Below, one piece after another: positions 8,132-16,831 of a stretch of 64,000 nucleotides of DNA. Origin of the DNA: Azophilus sp965200465 (GTDB lineage: Bacteria > Pseudomonadota > Gammaproteobacteria > Pseudomonadales > Azotimanducaceae); assembly GCA_965200465.1 (NCBI GenBank), contig OZ241358.1:2976001-3040000 (forward strand), written 5' to 3'. Made by a program: the position numbers and the translations under genes. The notes beneath the pieces were generated by a model that saw nothing but the letters and a program-made list of their open reading frames with translations, was not told where the DNA came from and ran no database searches. Position 1 is the stretch's first letter; each line of letters begins with the position of its first letter.

Positions 8132-9325
8132 CTAGTGAATGGCCTCTGCGGCGCGGACGCTTTCTATCATGGATTGGCGCAGCAGAAACTCGCGCCGCTT
8201 TGCTGGGTCCGCCTGCACGGCCTGCATGTGGGCGAACCTTCTCTCATGCCCCTCCTTCATGCCTTGCTCCAGCAAGTCCTTGTTCTGCATGGCTTGGGCC
8301 TGAATGAAGGCGTTGGTGACGCTGCGACGCTGGCGGTCATAGAGATCGAACAGCGAATCATCATGCCCTTTGGCAAGGCAGTGCAGCATCTTCCTGAGCA
8401 GATTCCACGCGTCATGTATGCCGCTGTTCATGCCGAAGCCGCCGATGGGGTTGTTCAGGTGTGCCGAATCCCCGGCCAGGAACACCCGCCCGTGGTTGAA
8501 CCGATCGACAACCCTCTGGTGAACGCGATAGACCGTGCGATGGCTGGTGGGCACGCCGGCTTCGCCAATCAGCCTAGTGAATATGGCGTCGCAGTTGGCG
8601 TCGGCAAGCAATGCGGCGTCCTCCTCCGCTTCATCGGCCGGCACCAGTATCCGCCAAGCGCTCGGCGCCCTGAGCAACACCAGCCACTCCTTCGGGTCCA
8701 CGACGTAGTTCACATGCACCAAGTTGTCTATGTGGTCGCTTAAGTCCTTGGCGGTGGACAGCGTCAAGAACTTCTCCGGATAGGTGAAGCCATCAAAGTC
8801 CGCACCCAGCCATTTGCGGATGATGGAATTGCCGCCGTCGGCGCCGATCAAGTACTTGGCCGTGATCCGCTCAATGGAGAAAGGCGTTTCAAAGGATGCA
8901 GACACGCCGTCCTCGTTCTGGGCGAACCACACCGCCCGATGGTTGAACAGAACGGTGGCGTTGGGAATGCGTTCAAGGTGCTTGACCAAGAGCTTCACCA
9001 TGACGTGCTGTTCGCATTGCAGGCGGAAGGGGAATTGCGTGCAATCCGCAATTTCCCCTAGGTCAAATTCCACGAATTCGCCTGTTCGCCATTTTCTAAT
9101 GCGGTATTTTGGGGCTATCAGCCCATACTCGATAAGCTCATTGGCAACGCCGATTTCGTCCAGAATCTCCAGGGTGGGCGGATGCAAGGTTGAAGCCCGC
9201 ATGTCTTCGGCGCACTCCGCGCCTGCTTCACACAGAATGACGTTGACGCCTTTTTGGGCGAGCGCATAGGCGGTGAACGCGCCGACCGGACCGGCGCCGA
9301 CTATCACAACGTCTGCGGTGAGCAT
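8132..9325 (-). CDS. FAD-dependent aromatic-ring monooxygenase (class A flavoprotein hydroxylase)
   Basis: A 397-residue protein with all three class A hydroxylase fingerprints: GAGPVG at residues 10-15, the DG motif (YLIGADGGNS) in the middle, and the GD motif (FLAGDSAHLNNPIGG). It resembles MhpA and UbiH-type enzymes that hydroxylate phenolic or quinone-like rings with NAD(P)H and oxygen. The frame opens at 9577, but that extension is not family-like. ATG 9325 begins the conserved MLTADVVIVG start and has a weak GGAAAG site. It is downstream of methyltransferase 2 and its partner and upstream of the fibrillin and MFS genes. Hydroxylation plus methylation of one compound is plausible but inferred. 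Confidence 0.88.
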   Translation of the reverse strand: MLTADVVIVGAGPVGAFTAYALAQKGVNVILCEAGAECAEDMRASTLHPPTLEILDEIGVANELIEYGLIAPKYRIRKWRTGEFVEFDLGEIADCTQFPFRLQCEQHVMVKLLVKHLERIPNATVLFNHRAVWFAQNEDGVSASFETPFSIERITAKYLIGADGGNSIIRKWLGADFDGFTYPEKFLTLSTAKDLSDHIDNLVHVNYVVDPKEWLVLLRAPSAWRILVPADEAEEDAALLADANCDAIFTRLIGEAGVPTSHRTVYRVHQRVVDRFNHGRVFLAGDSAHLNNPIGGFGMNSGIHDAWNLLRKMLHCLAKGHDDSLFDLYDRQRRSVTNAFIQAQAMQNKDLLEQGMKEGHERRFAHMQAVQADPAKRREFLLRQSMIESVRAAEAIH

Positions 9326-9522
9326 GGGCTTTCCAAGCGGCAGCAACGCCCGAAGTATAGCAACGGCGCCAAGGCCGATCATGCAGTTTTGCGATGCCAA
9401 GCATCTACAAATTGCATGGTTTTGCCAAATGCCCGCCGGCCCGGCGACGCCGCGCAAACCGTCATCGGCGCTTCCTTTGCATGGGGCAATGGCGGCAACA
9501 AGGGCGCACAGGAGCGCCGCCG

Positions 9523-9822
9523 CTAGCTTAGATCTTTGAGGATGCCTGCAATAAGCTCGCCGTGCGCCTTGGCGCACGCCTGCGCCGCTTCCTGGTCGGG
9601 CGCATAGTCATCGACGGCGCGGTCGGCGAACAGGCCTGCCTGCCGCAGCAAATGCTCATGGGTGCGCAGGCGCTCCCGAAGAACGCTGATTTCCATCGCC
9701 AAGCGGAAGATGACGGACACCAATTGGTCCGGCGAGAGGCACCGCAGTTGCCCGGCGTCCGGTTCCGCAGCGGGCGGACTGCCTCGGGCGGCATCAGCGG
9801 GGCTTTCTGGCGCCGAACACAT
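9523..9822 (-). CDS. small helical protein, partner of methyltransferase 2
   Basis: A 99-residue protein homologous to the 80-residue product at 2034-2276. The shared core runs from LVSVIFRLAMEISVLRER through HLLRQAG and the PDQ motif to ELIAGILKDLS. Its first about 25 residues are extra and Pro/Ala-rich. ATG 9822 is the only conventional start after the frame opens into methyltransferase sequence, giving a 29-bp overlap with the methyltransferase stop. No ribosome site is convincing, so coupling to the upstream gene is likely. Function unknown; the repeated pairing with a methyltransferase is the only clue. Confidence 0.65.
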   Translation of the reverse strand: MCSAPESPADAARGSPPAAEPDAGQLRCLSPDQLVSVIFRLAMEISVLRERLRTHEHLLRQAGLFADRAVDDYAPDQEAAQACAKAHGELIAGILKDLS

Positions 9823-10924
9823 GCATGCAGCCTTGGCCGAGTGGGTCATAGTCCGCAAAGATCTCATCGTCCGCAAAGCCGGCCTTGGACAGTTCCGTGC
9901 GCATGTCCATGTCCGCAAAGCCGGACCAGAAGGGCTCCCCGTTGTTCGCCACCTGCCAATGGTTGGTGACCTGCGACGGGATGTCCAGCCGCCCCGGCTG
10001 ATAGGGGACGTCGTTGTTGAGAAACACGCCACCGGGCCGCAGCAGGCGATGCGCCTCGCGCATGATGCTCGGCAGAACGTCGTGCCAAGTTTCGTGGAAC
10101 AGAATGTTTGAGACGATGAGGTCGAAGCTCTGCGCATCAAAGCCGGTGCTTCTGGCGTCCGCCTGCCGGAAGTTGATGCGCTTGCCGGCGTCCTCCGCCC
10201 AGATGTGGGCGAACTTCAGGAACGGCGCCGACAGGTCCAGGCCCCAAACCTCCGCCTCCGGGAACTGGTTGCGGTAGGCGACGGTCTCCGTGCCTGGGCC
10301 GCAGCCCAAGTCAAGAACGGCGGTGGGCTGCAGGTCTGGAAAACGCCGCTGCACGGCGTTCAGGATGTAGTAGCCCATGCCCGGCTCGCCGGGCGCGGTG
10401 TCCGTCGATAGGCCCTTGGCGTTGCGGTAGAGTTCAACCGCGCCGAAGTACAGCAGGCCGGTTTGCAGGTCGCTTTCACCGGCAGCGCCGAAGTAGCCGC
10501 CCGGCTGCCGGTGTATGGCAACGTGCCGGATGGGCTCTGGCGCTTGGCAGTCCGGGTTCAGCTCCAAGCGGCCAAGGCTGGTTTCGGGAGCCAAGGCCTG
10601 GAAGCGGCGCTCCAATTCCGGCAGCAGCCGCCGGCAGGTCTCGCCGACGCTCTCCCACATGAGGTTTTGCGACTGATACACCGCGGCGCCCCAAAGCTGG
10701 TACAGATGGTCGTCCGCAAAGGCGGCGCAGCCTTGCTGCCGGTTTTGCGGGGGACCTCCGTGCAGCGCACCGTAGCGCGGCTTCAGCACCTGTTCGTAGC
10801 GCCGCGCCAATTGCTTCTCCAGCGGCCCGTTCAGGTAGCCCTTCATGGCGCCGACGAAGCTCTGCCGCACCCGCTCATCATGGTTGGGCCTGTAGATGCT
10901 GGCGAATGGTTGTTCGGCCTCCAT
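9794..10924 (-). CDS. class I SAM-dependent methyltransferase 2
   Basis: A 376-residue protein: about 200 N-terminal helical residues, then a Rossmann methyltransferase with motif I VLDLGCGPGTE, post-I VWGLDLSAPFLKFA, and a motif IV region FDLIVSNILFHE followed by LLRPGGVFLNND. Domain order, length and the NILFHE / YILLHE segment match methyltransferase 1 (2280-3311), so they are probably paralogues. The ATG at 10924 faces the LysR gene across 123 bp, the usual arrangement for a LysR-controlled operon. It is first of a probable five-gene minus-strand operon ending at 5909. Its C-terminal residues (CMHVFGARK) overlap the small partner gene. Confidence 0.82.
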   Translation of the reverse strand: MEAEQPFASIYRPNHDERVRQSFVGAMKGYLNGPLEKQLARRYEQVLKPRYGALHGGPPQNRQQGCAAFADDHLYQLWGAAVYQSQNLMWESVGETCRRLLPELERRFQALAPETSLGRLELNPDCQAPEPIRHVAIHRQPGGYFGAAGESDLQTGLLYFGAVELYRNAKGLSTDTAPGEPGMGYYILNAVQRRFPDLQPTAVLDLGCGPGTETVAYRNQFPEAEVWGLDLSAPFLKFAHIWAEDAGKRINFRQADARSTGFDAQSFDLIVSNILFHETWHDVLPSIMREAHRLLRPGGVFLNNDVPYQPGRLDIPSQVTNHWQVANNGEPFWSGFADMDMRTELSKAGFADDEIFADYDPLGQGCMHVFGARKPR

Positions 10925-11011
10925 AAGGCTTCAGCCCCTCGACGGTTGGATTCGACGGCCCGCAGTTTACCAAAACCCGTGCGTTTCCGCGCCTTCGCCT
11001 ATGCTAAAGTG

Positions 11012-11020
11012 CGATATCAG
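11012..11020 (+). promoter_or_regulatory. partial copy of the conserved element upstream of the LysR gene
   Basis: CGATATCAG, the first nine bases of the 26-bp elements at 3387 and 12804, occurs here in the same orientation relative to the downstream gene, 27 bp before the LysR ATG. A TATGCT stretch that could be a -10 lies just upstream. The rest of the element is not conserved here. This could be a weak or autoregulatory site. Nine bases alone are marginal; position in the regulator's own promoter is what makes it worth listing. Confidence 0.35.
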
Positions 11021-11047
11021 ATTTCTTCGTTTTCTCGTGGGGGCCTC

Positions 11048-11938
11048 ATGAATTTTCGGCAACTGCGCTACTTTTTGGTCATTGCCGACAAAGGCAGCTT
11101 CACCCAAGCTGCGGAGGAAATACCCATATCGCAGTCCTCATTGAGCCGCCACATGCGCCTGCTGGAGGAGGAGCTTGGCGTCAGGATACTGATTCGCACC
11201 GGGCGCGGCGTGGTTTTAACCGAACAAGGCCAGTTTCTCCGCGAACGGCTGCGCTCCATATTCGATCAGCTCCGGGATACGGAGCAGAGTTTGCGGGGTT
11301 GGTACGACAATCCCACCGGCTTGGTGCGCATCGGCATGCCGCCCACCATGACGCTGGGCGTGGCGGCCACCTTGGTGCGCCGCCTCAACGAACGCCATGC
11401 GGACATCAGGGTCCGGCTAAGCGAAGCCTTGAGCGCCACCTTAATGGAATGGCTTGCCGCCGAACGGCTGGACTTGGCCATTGTTTTTGAACAGCCCACG
11501 AACTCCGCGCTTGAGGCCGAGAAGATCGGCAGCGAGGAGTTTTGCTTGGTCATTCCAAAAGGCTATGACCTTCCGAACCCAATGGACATTGAGGAGATCG
11601 CCCGGCACGAGATCATTGCGCCCCTTGCCAACAAGGGCTTTTGGAACCGCATGGCGGACGCCTTTTCCCAAGCCGGCCTAGAGTTTGAACCCGCCTACGA
11701 AATTGACGCGCCACAGGCCATAAAGGACTTGGTGCGGGCCGGCGCCGGGGTGGGCATCCTGGCCCATTCGGCGGTGCGCCGGGATCTTGAGTTGGGCGAC
11801 CTGGAGATCAGAGGCATAGCGTCTGACAACATGCGGTTTGACGTGTTCATGGTGTATTCAAAGGTTGCGCAGCACGGCCGGGCGGCCCGGGCCGCGGCTT
11901 CGGTGATCCGCGAAACGGTGTCCAGCTTCTTTGCCTAG
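11048..11938 (+). CDS. LysR-type transcriptional regulator
   Basis: A 296-residue regulator. Residues 1-60 are the LysR winged helix-turn-helix (MNFRQLRYFLVIADKGSFTQ, then AAEEIPISQSSLSRHMRLLE). The rest is the two-lobed effector domain, with VRIGMPPTMTLGVA opening it and the AGAGVGILAHSAV strand late in the domain. ATG 11048 follows GGGGG at about 5-10 nt; the upstream open frame is antisense to methyltransferase 2 and is not coding. It diverges from the methyltransferase 2 operon and probably controls it with a co-inducer derived from the catabolic substrate. It may also act at the 26-bp elements, since part of that sequence lies in its own promoter (inference). Confidence 0.92.
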   Translation: MNFRQLRYFLVIADKGSFTQAAEEIPISQSSLSRHMRLLEEELGVRILIRTGRGVVLTEQGQFLRERLRSIFDQLRDTEQSLRGWYDNPTGLVRIGMPPTMTLGVAATLVRRLNERHADIRVRLSEALSATLMEWLAAERLDLAIVFEQPTNSALEAEKIGSEEFCLVIPKGYDLPNPMDIEEIARHEIIAPLANKGFWNRMADAFSQAGLEFEPAYEIDAPQAIKDLVRAGAGVGILAHSAVRRDLELGDLEIRGIASDNMRFDVFMVYSKVAQHGRAARAAASVIRETVSSFFA

Positions 11939-11984
11939 CCCGGGTGCTGCGGCAACCGCGCAAGCGCTTGGCGGACGGCTGGGG

Positions 11985-12710
11985 TCAGTACACCTTTTTC
12001 AATATGGCGATGTAGGTCTTGCCGCGGTTGATGCGCAGATCGTCATCCAGATAGGTGACCTCGGAAGTGGCCGCCGGCTTGGACAGGTCCACCGGCACTT
12101 TGACCGCCAGCGGCGTGGTTGCAGGCAGCCGCAGCGCCCCGCGCAACTGCTCCAAGGTGACGTCCGCCCGTCCCGGCAGGAATTCGATTCGCTTGAAGCG
12201 CACCTGCAGGAAGTTTGGCGACTGCTTGTCTATATCGACCATTGCCGTGGCCACATGCAGCAGGGGGGTGTCTTGCTCCCCGGCCGTCATGACCATCATG
12301 TTGCGGTAGAAGTTCTCCGCCGGACGCAACTCCTGAAGCACCACCTTGGACAGGGCCTTGCCCCCGGCGTGGCCGCCGCCCGGCAGGGCGCGGGTCATGA
12401 AGCTGACGTCGATTTCGCCAACGACGCCTTGGGAACTGAACAGGTTGACCCATTGGCCGCTGACCTGTTCGATGTTCGCCAGCAGATCCGGCGGCCCGCC
12501 GGCCGCCTGCTCCAATGCGGCCGCGGCATCGCTGACGCGCACCTTGAGCGCCTCGCTGATCTGCGCCCCCGGTTCATAGCCCGCCAACACCTCAAGAAGC
12601 GCCGACTTGGCCTGCTGCGCTGCGTCCACTTCGCCACCCTGCCCCATGGCGGCGCCCGGCGCAACTCCAAGCACGGCGGCGACGCACATCGTCGTCACAA
12701 TGGATTTCAT
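11985..12710 (-). CDS. PAP/fibrillin-like protein 2, with signal peptide
   Basis: A 241-residue protein starting at ATG 12710 behind GGGGAGTGGG, a site almost identical to that of TonB receptor 1. Residues 1-24 form a Sec signal peptide (MKSIVTTMCVAAVLG, cleavage near AAMG-Q). The C-terminal VTYLDDDLRINRGKTYIAIL carries the fibrillin closing motif and matches protein 1 at 7367-8035. It is expected in the periplasm. A periplasmic lipid-binding protein co-regulated with an outer-membrane receptor would suit handing a hydrophobic molecule across the periplasm; that is inference. It follows the M24 lipoprotein gene but has its own upstream element at 12804-12829. Confidence 0.72.
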   Translation of the reverse strand: MKSIVTTMCVAAVLGVAPGAAMGQGGEVDAAQQAKSALLEVLAGYEPGAQISEALKVRVSDAAAALEQAAGGPPDLLANIEQVSGQWVNLFSSQGVVGEIDVSFMTRALPGGGHAGGKALSKVVLQELRPAENFYRNMMVMTAGEQDTPLLHVATAMVDIDKQSPNFLQVRFKRIEFLPGRADVTLEQLRGALRLPATTPLAVKVPVDLSKPAATSEVTYLDDDLRINRGKTYIAILKKVY

Positions 12711-12803
12711 TAGCCCACTCCCCGGAACAACTTGCAGGGCTCGCCCTGCGCAAAACGCAAAATTCATCTGCGTAAAGCTACAGCATGTTGGCTGCGCCGG
12801 CCT

Positions 12804-12829
12804 ATTTAGATTGGTGATAGCTGATATCG
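12804..12829 (-). promoter_or_regulatory. 26-bp conserved element, copy 2 (upstream of fibrillin-like protein 2)
   Basis: Read on the minus strand it is CGATATCAGCTAT, two bases differing from copy 1, then CCAATCTAAAT: 24/26 identity with 3387-3412. It lies 93 bp before the ATG at 12710, and a TGCTG stretch 18 bp downstream could be an extended -10. The flanks on both sides are not conserved, which argues for a functional site rather than a recent duplication of the whole promoter. Confidence 0.7.
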
Positions 12830-12894
12830 CCTTATCCGAACGGCGTTGGTCGGCTGCACACAGAGGCGAGCCGCGGCAGGCCCTTGCACACAAG

Positions 12895-14283
12895 TCAAAC
12901 GACGATGACGCGGTCGCCGATGTCGTTGATCTGCTTAGCCCCGTCCTTGGTGATCAGCGTCAGGTCCTCGAGGTGGGCGGAACCGCCGATGCCCGTATTC
13001 CGAACCGGGCAATCCACGCTGAGGATCATGCTTTCCTCAAGCGCCAAGTCGTCCTTGACCAAAAACGGCGTACCGTCCCGGCCGGGTTCATCGGTGTGCA
13101 TCAGACCAACGCTGTGGGGATTGAAGGCGATGTCAAACTTGTATCCAGCTTTCCTCACCGCCTCTTTTCCTATTGTCCGGATTTCGGAATAGCGCAGCCC
13201 AGGCTTTAGCCGTTCCCGGACGGCGTCCCACCCTAGGGACATTGCTTTGGCGGCCCGTTTCATTGGCTCGGCGGGCTCGCCGACAAAAATGGTGCGGCCG
13301 TAGTCACCGTGATAATGCAGCAGATGGCTGACGCAATCTATGAAAAAGCCTTGGCCTTCGCGAATGGCCGCATTGCCAACTTCGGAGGCCATGCGATCTA
13401 TGGACATGAACGCAGGGCTGTTCCCCAACTTCGCGGCTTGCGCGAAAAATTCGGCTCGCAATTCCTGGTAGGTTGCGCCCTCTCGAGCGGTTTTGGCAGC
13501 GGCCAGCGCCGCCTCGGCGTTGAGCGCCGCCGCCCGACGCATCAGTTTTACTTCATTAGGGGATTTGACGACCCGAATTTTGCGTAGGATGTTTTCCGCA
13601 TAGCGCAATGTGGCGGGGAGATTGGCCGCCTCAAAAGCCATGGCAGCGGCAGGATGGTCAATTCCGACTGCGCCCTTGTGCAAGCCCATGTCCTTAAGTG
13701 CTTTAAGCAGCGCTTGTTGCACATCGGCGCTCAGTTTCCGTTTGCCGGTCGCTTGGTCAAGGGCCGCCAATCGGCGCTTCTCCATGGCGCCCATTGGGGT
13801 TTGGCCGAGGTCTGCAAAAACATAAGGGGTGACGGCAGGTTCCTTGCCAGGCGGATCCGACGCCGACAAGGCCGCATCCCAGCCCGTGAACAGGTAGGTT
13901 TGCAGGGGATATTGAAAGCCTGCGTCGGCAAAGACATAGTAGTAGAGGAACTGAGACATGACCAGCCCCGGGGCTTGGCCCCCGCCGGCCGCCAGCAGTG
14001 CGAAGGCGGGGGCTGGATAGCCCATTGTCGCCAGTTGTGGCCAGTAGCCCGTCAAATGGTAAACATTAACAGGGTCGGCCAGGACCAAGCCGTCCAACCT
14101 TTCCTGTTCCAGAACCTGATATGCGCGCGGCAAATTCATTGGCGGGGCCGAGCGCACCGCCATAAGCAACTCTTCATCAAGGCCGGCAAAAGCGGCCTTC
14201 CGGCCCTCCTGAGCGCAGCCGGGCAGTGCGACGACAGCGGCGCCGGCGGCCAAGGCGGACTGCAGCACCGTGCGCCGTTTCAT
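12895..14283 (-). CDS. M24-family peptidase-like lipoprotein (Xaa-Pro aminopeptidase fold)
   Basis: A 462-residue protein. The N-terminus combines a twin-arginine-like KRRTVLQ with a lipobox LPGC (Cys23), so it is probably exported and lipid-anchored. The C-terminal pita-bread domain has the metal-ligand positions of M24 enzymes: Asp in FFIDCVSH and in HGDYGRT, His in HSVGLMHTDEPG, Glu in LEESMILSVD, and Glu in SAHLEDLTLI. The N-terminal region resembles the creatinase domain. M24 members cleave Xaa-Pro peptides or act as creatinase-like hydrolases. It starts 36 bp after the TonB receptor 2 stop, so the two are probably one transcript. An exported M24 hydrolase with its own TonB receptor is unusual. 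Confidence 0.85.
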   Translation of the reverse strand: MKRRTVLQSALAAGAAVVALPGCAQEGRKAAFAGLDEELLMAVRSAPPMNLPRAYQVLEQERLDGLVLADPVNVYHLTGYWPQLATMGYPAPAFALLAAGGGQAPGLVMSQFLYYYVFADAGFQYPLQTYLFTGWDAALSASDPPGKEPAVTPYVFADLGQTPMGAMEKRRLAALDQATGKRKLSADVQQALLKALKDMGLHKGAVGIDHPAAAMAFEAANLPATLRYAENILRKIRVVKSPNEVKLMRRAAALNAEAALAAAKTAREGATYQELRAEFFAQAAKLGNSPAFMSIDRMASEVGNAAIREGQGFFIDCVSHLLHYHGDYGRTIFVGEPAEPMKRAAKAMSLGWDAVRERLKPGLRYSEIRTIGKEAVRKAGYKFDIAFNPHSVGLMHTDEPGRDGTPFLVKDDLALEESMILSVDCPVRNTGIGGSAHLEDLTLITKDGAKQINDIGDRVIVV

Positions 14284-14319
14284 CTTGGCGCCCCCCGCCG
14301 GCGCCCGGAATTCAGCCCA

Positions 14320-16695
14320 TCAGAACGAATATGCCGCACGAACGCCCCAAGTTGGTTTGTCAGGCAGCCCGGCGGTGAGGACGCGGTTGGTGAAATATGC
14401 GAAGTCAAGCAAAACCTGATAGTTGGTGAAGGTCTTGTCGTTGAAGACATTTTCGCCGTAAAGTTCAAAGCGCAGGTTGCCTGTTTCAATGCCGGCGCGC
14501 AAATTGACGCGATGGCTGTCGTCCGTCTTGGTTAGGTTGGCGGCCGTGGCGTATCGGCTGCCCGTGAAAATGTAATCGAATCTTCCGAACCAGCTATGGT
14601 TGTCGGTCATCCAGCCTCGATAAGTGCCGGAAAAGGACCCTTGGGTCTTAGGATTGCGGCTCAAGCGCTTGCCCAGCCCGCTGATGTTCGAGGTGCCGAT
14701 CAGGAGGCCACAGTCCGCGCAGTTGTTGTTGACCTTGATTTTGGAGTCGTTGAGACTGAAAGTGGCCTCCAGGGTGAGGTTTTCGGTAACCGCCAGGACG
14801 CCTTCAAACTCCAAGCCCCAAAGATCGATCTTGCCGCCCACCACATTGCCGGCAATGAAGTCCGTTGACCCGTCAGGCAATTCCACCGCCAAGCCGGCGA
14901 TGTCTTGAGCGTCCCAATCGGCCATGTAGGCAGCCGCCTGAATCCGGGCGCGGCCGTCCCATAAGGTCCCCTTCACGCCGAACTCGATGTTCTGCAGCTC
15001 TTCCTCCGGCACCTCCAACTCAAGACCGATGATGGCCAGTTGATCGAGAACGCTCTGGGGTTGCCCTAGCAACCCAACGTTGAAGGCGCCGGGGCGGGTG
15101 CCCTCGGCGTAACTTGCGTAGAATGTCAGGTCGTTGTTGGGCTTGTAGTCGAGAATGATCCGCGGCGTGAAGCTGTCAAAGGTGCCGGACGCCTCTTCGG
15201 CCCCGGTGCTGCGGGCCTCCGTCAAATCATCGGACTGGTGCCGCGCCTCGGCGCTTAGGGTGATTTGGTCGCTGATGTCGTATTCGATTGACCCGTAAAA
15301 TCCCGTTGTGCGAATGTCAAAGATGTTGCCGAAACTGAATGAACGGATCGTGCCCAGAACCTTGAAACCGCTGGTGCGAACGCCCTCAAAATCGAAAACG
15401 CTGGCGCCCAGCAGCCAGCGCAGCCTTTGATCGCTGGGCGAATTGACGCGGATTTCCTGGCTGAAGTCCTCCAGATCCCGGCTGTTGAGAAGGGTCACGT
15501 CCCGAATGCCGCCGAGTTGGGCGGTGGCGCGCCGGTCCAGATCATCCAAGGCCATCCACTCGTTGGAGTGATAGGCAGTGGAAGAGGAGACGCTAATCCC
15601 GTTGGCGAACTCATAGTCCAGGATCAGGCTTGCTTGCTCCGCACGGCGCTCCAAGCCGAAACCCTCCAGAAACGGGGGCTTGAACGCCGCATCCAGGATG
15701 AATCCGGGATCAGCCGTTCCCGCCAACAGCTGCATTTTTTCCGGCGTCAGCGCGAAGTCGCCCTGTATGTTGCCCGCTTCGGGAAACGGCGCCTCGCCGC
15801 AGATCCAGTTGTTGCCGCCATTCAGGGGAGGCAACGTTGACCCCTGCGGATTGCAGTTGTAGTTCTCTTCACCGTTGCCGATGCCATAGCCAAACGCCGC
15901 CGAGGGGCCGTCATCATCCCGCCAGGCGTGGAAACGGAGCTTGGCGCTGAAGCTGTCCGTGGGCGTGGCGTACAGAGTGCCGGCAACGCTAAAGGTTTTG
16001 CGTGCTCCCAAATCCACGGACGGGTCATTGGAGAGTTTCCAGTGGCCATCCGTTCGCCACCGGCTGCCGACGACTCGGTAGAACAACTTGTCCTTCACCA
16101 AAGGCCCTTCCGCCTGCAGGCCGAAGTTGGTCTTGCCAAACTTGCCGGCTTCGGCGCTGACCTTGCCGCGAAATTCGTTGTCGGGCGTCTTGGTGACGAA
16201 GTTAACCGCGCCGGCAAACGTGGAGCGGCCAAAGTACGCACTTTGCGGCCCGCGCACGACCTCGATGCGCTCGGCGTCCTCCAGCCCGGAGATGACGCTG
16301 CCGAGCATGGGGACGCCATCCACAAATACGGTGGCCGCCTGCTGATGATCGTTTTCGGTGTTGATCCGCATGCCCCGCACAACCAGCAGGAGATTGGAGC
16401 GGTCGCCTCGGCCCACCGAATGCTCCGCGAAAAAGAAGCCGGGCGTGAAGTCGATGACGTCCTTGAACTCCGTCAGGCCCTTGGCCTCAATGTCGTCAGA
16501 CGTGAGCGCGGTCATCGTCAGCGGCACGTCCAGCAGCGCCTCTTCGCGTTTTCGAGCGGTTACGACCACCTCTTCAACAACGGGCACCGCTGCGCCGCTG
16601 CGCACCTCGGCGCTTTGCGCCTCGGCCATCGCCAGCGCCGCCGGCAAGCAGCAAGCCGCAGCAACCAAAGGCCATATCCTGTGTCCAAGTCGCAT
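14320..16695 (-). CDS. TonB-dependent outer-membrane receptor 2
   Basis: A 791-residue receptor. ATG 16695 follows GGGGAGG; the frame extends upstream to 16800 without support. Residues 1-25 are a signal peptide (cleavage near AMAEA). A TonB-box-like VEEVVVTARKR is followed by the plug (VVRGPQSAYFGRSTFAGAVN), then a long beta-barrel ending in WGVRAAYSF with the classical C-terminal Phe. One extracellular-type Cys pair is DCGLL/NNCAD, and another lies in the NYNCNPQG/NWICGE region. It is followed by the M24 lipoprotein gene and diverges from the deacetylase-fold gene. Similar in plug to receptor 1 but distinct in the barrel, so a different ligand is likely. Confidence 0.92.
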   Translation of the reverse strand: MRLGHRIWPLVAAACCLPAALAMAEAQSAEVRSGAAVPVVEEVVVTARKREEALLDVPLTMTALTSDDIEAKGLTEFKDVIDFTPGFFFAEHSVGRGDRSNLLLVVRGMRINTENDHQQAATVFVDGVPMLGSVISGLEDAERIEVVRGPQSAYFGRSTFAGAVNFVTKTPDNEFRGKVSAEAGKFGKTNFGLQAEGPLVKDKLFYRVVGSRWRTDGHWKLSNDPSVDLGARKTFSVAGTLYATPTDSFSAKLRFHAWRDDDGPSAAFGYGIGNGEENYNCNPQGSTLPPLNGGNNWICGEAPFPEAGNIQGDFALTPEKMQLLAGTADPGFILDAAFKPPFLEGFGLERRAEQASLILDYEFANGISVSSSTAYHSNEWMALDDLDRRATAQLGGIRDVTLLNSRDLEDFSQEIRVNSPSDQRLRWLLGASVFDFEGVRTSGFKVLGTIRSFSFGNIFDIRTTGFYGSIEYDISDQITLSAEARHQSDDLTEARSTGAEEASGTFDSFTPRIILDYKPNNDLTFYASYAEGTRPGAFNVGLLGQPQSVLDQLAIIGLELEVPEEELQNIEFGVKGTLWDGRARIQAAAYMADWDAQDIAGLAVELPDGSTDFIAGNVVGGKIDLWGLEFEGVLAVTENLTLEATFSLNDSKIKVNNNCADCGLLIGTSNISGLGKRLSRNPKTQGSFSGTYRGWMTDNHSWFGRFDYIFTGSRYATAANLTKTDDSHRVNLRAGIETGNLRFELYGENVFNDKTFTNYQVLLDFAYFTNRVLTAGLPDKPTWGVRAAYSF

Positions 16696-16831
16696 CGCAT
16701 CCTCCCCAGTCGAGTTAGCAGGAATCACCCACCAGCGTACGGTCCAGCCAGCGACCAACACTGCAAAGCCATTGGAACACGGCTTGGGCGCCCCATGCAC
16801 ATCTAGGCGTTCACTATGCGCACTTAGCGGG

